DNA of 5,032 nt from Gammaproteobacteria bacterium (lineage in GTDB: Bacteria; Pseudomonadota; Gammaproteobacteria; Arenicellales; JAANXG01), in contig JAANXG010000062.1 in NCBI GenBank assembly GCA_018263405.1, forward strand, positions 1-5,032, written 5' to 3'. Position 1 is the first letter of the stretch. Each line of letters starts with the position of its first letter. The notes under the pieces were generated by a model. That model made no database searches. It saw nothing but the letters and a program-made list of their open reading frames with translations, and had not been told where the DNA came from. Both the position numbers and the translations under genes were made by a program. Positions 5,007 to 5,032 of the stretch are shown piece after piece.

Positions 5007-5032
5007 CTAGGAGCCTGTCGGACTTAGGGGAT
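5007..5032. mobile_element. Possible insertion-sequence terminus at the right edge
   Basis: GAGCCTGTCGGACTTAG (5011-5027) resembles, from memory, terminal inverted repeats of some bacterial insertion sequences. It is preceded by CTAG, which could be a short target-site motif. No transposase is in the window and the second inverted repeat would lie outside it, so neither the family nor the direction of the element can be proved. The non-coding 4913-5006 segment beside it, with a small hairpin CCCGTCTTCGGG (4949-4960), may also be insertion-derived, because the transporter sequence stops within it. Confidence 0.3.

Noticed and set aside
1..5032. tRNA, rRNA, riboswitch, toxin-antitoxin or phage-defence system
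   Set aside because: No cloverleaf, rRNA-like block, known riboswitch core, small paired genes or defence-type domains were seen. The GIY-YIG protein alone, in a metabolic unit, does not make a defence system.

Overview
The window looks like a stretch of ordinary proteobacterial chromosome, most likely gammaproteobacterial. The main reasons are a valine-pyruvate aminotransferase that resembles E. coli AvtA along its whole length and a YhbQ-type GIY-YIG protein. The DNA is moderately GC-rich. All five intact genes lie on the minus strand, so the reading order runs from right to left. No taxonomic assignment is possible without a database search.

From right to left: the right edge (about 4913-5032) is non-coding and ends in a sequence that resembles an insertion-sequence terminus. 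It abuts what looks like the last 20-30 codons of a drug/metabolite-type membrane transporter (4841-4942), whose 5' part is missing. That remnant overlaps by ATGA with a gene for a 124-residue protein with three predicted membrane segments (4470-4844). After a spacer with a perfect 7-bp hairpin comes a compact unit: avtA (3043-4311), a GIY-YIG nuclease-domain protein (2776-3027, 15 nt after avtA), and an amidase-signature hydrolase (1451-2779, start overlapping the previous stop by ATGA). A hairpin followed by seven T's (minus strand, about 1404-1438) is a plausible end for that transcript. Last is a separately transcribed, exported Sel1-repeat protein (237-1265) with seven 36-residue repeats. 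The left 236 nt hold no supported gene, except perhaps a minus-strand start codon at the very edge.

Functionally, avtA links the valine/2-oxoisovalerate and alanine/pyruvate pools. The amidase could act on a small amide, but its substrate cannot be read from sequence. The GIY-YIG protein has no obvious metabolic link and may only share the transcript.

I found no CRISPR array, tRNA, rRNA, defence system or other clearly new system. The least explained signal is a 40-nt element present twice in inverted orientation (65-104 and 1406-1445, 33 of 40 positions identical by hand count). The two copies bracket the Sel1 gene with their T-rich ends pointing inwards. One copy overlaps the putative terminator of the amidase. 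The truncated transporter next to an insertion-like end is the second point worth checking.
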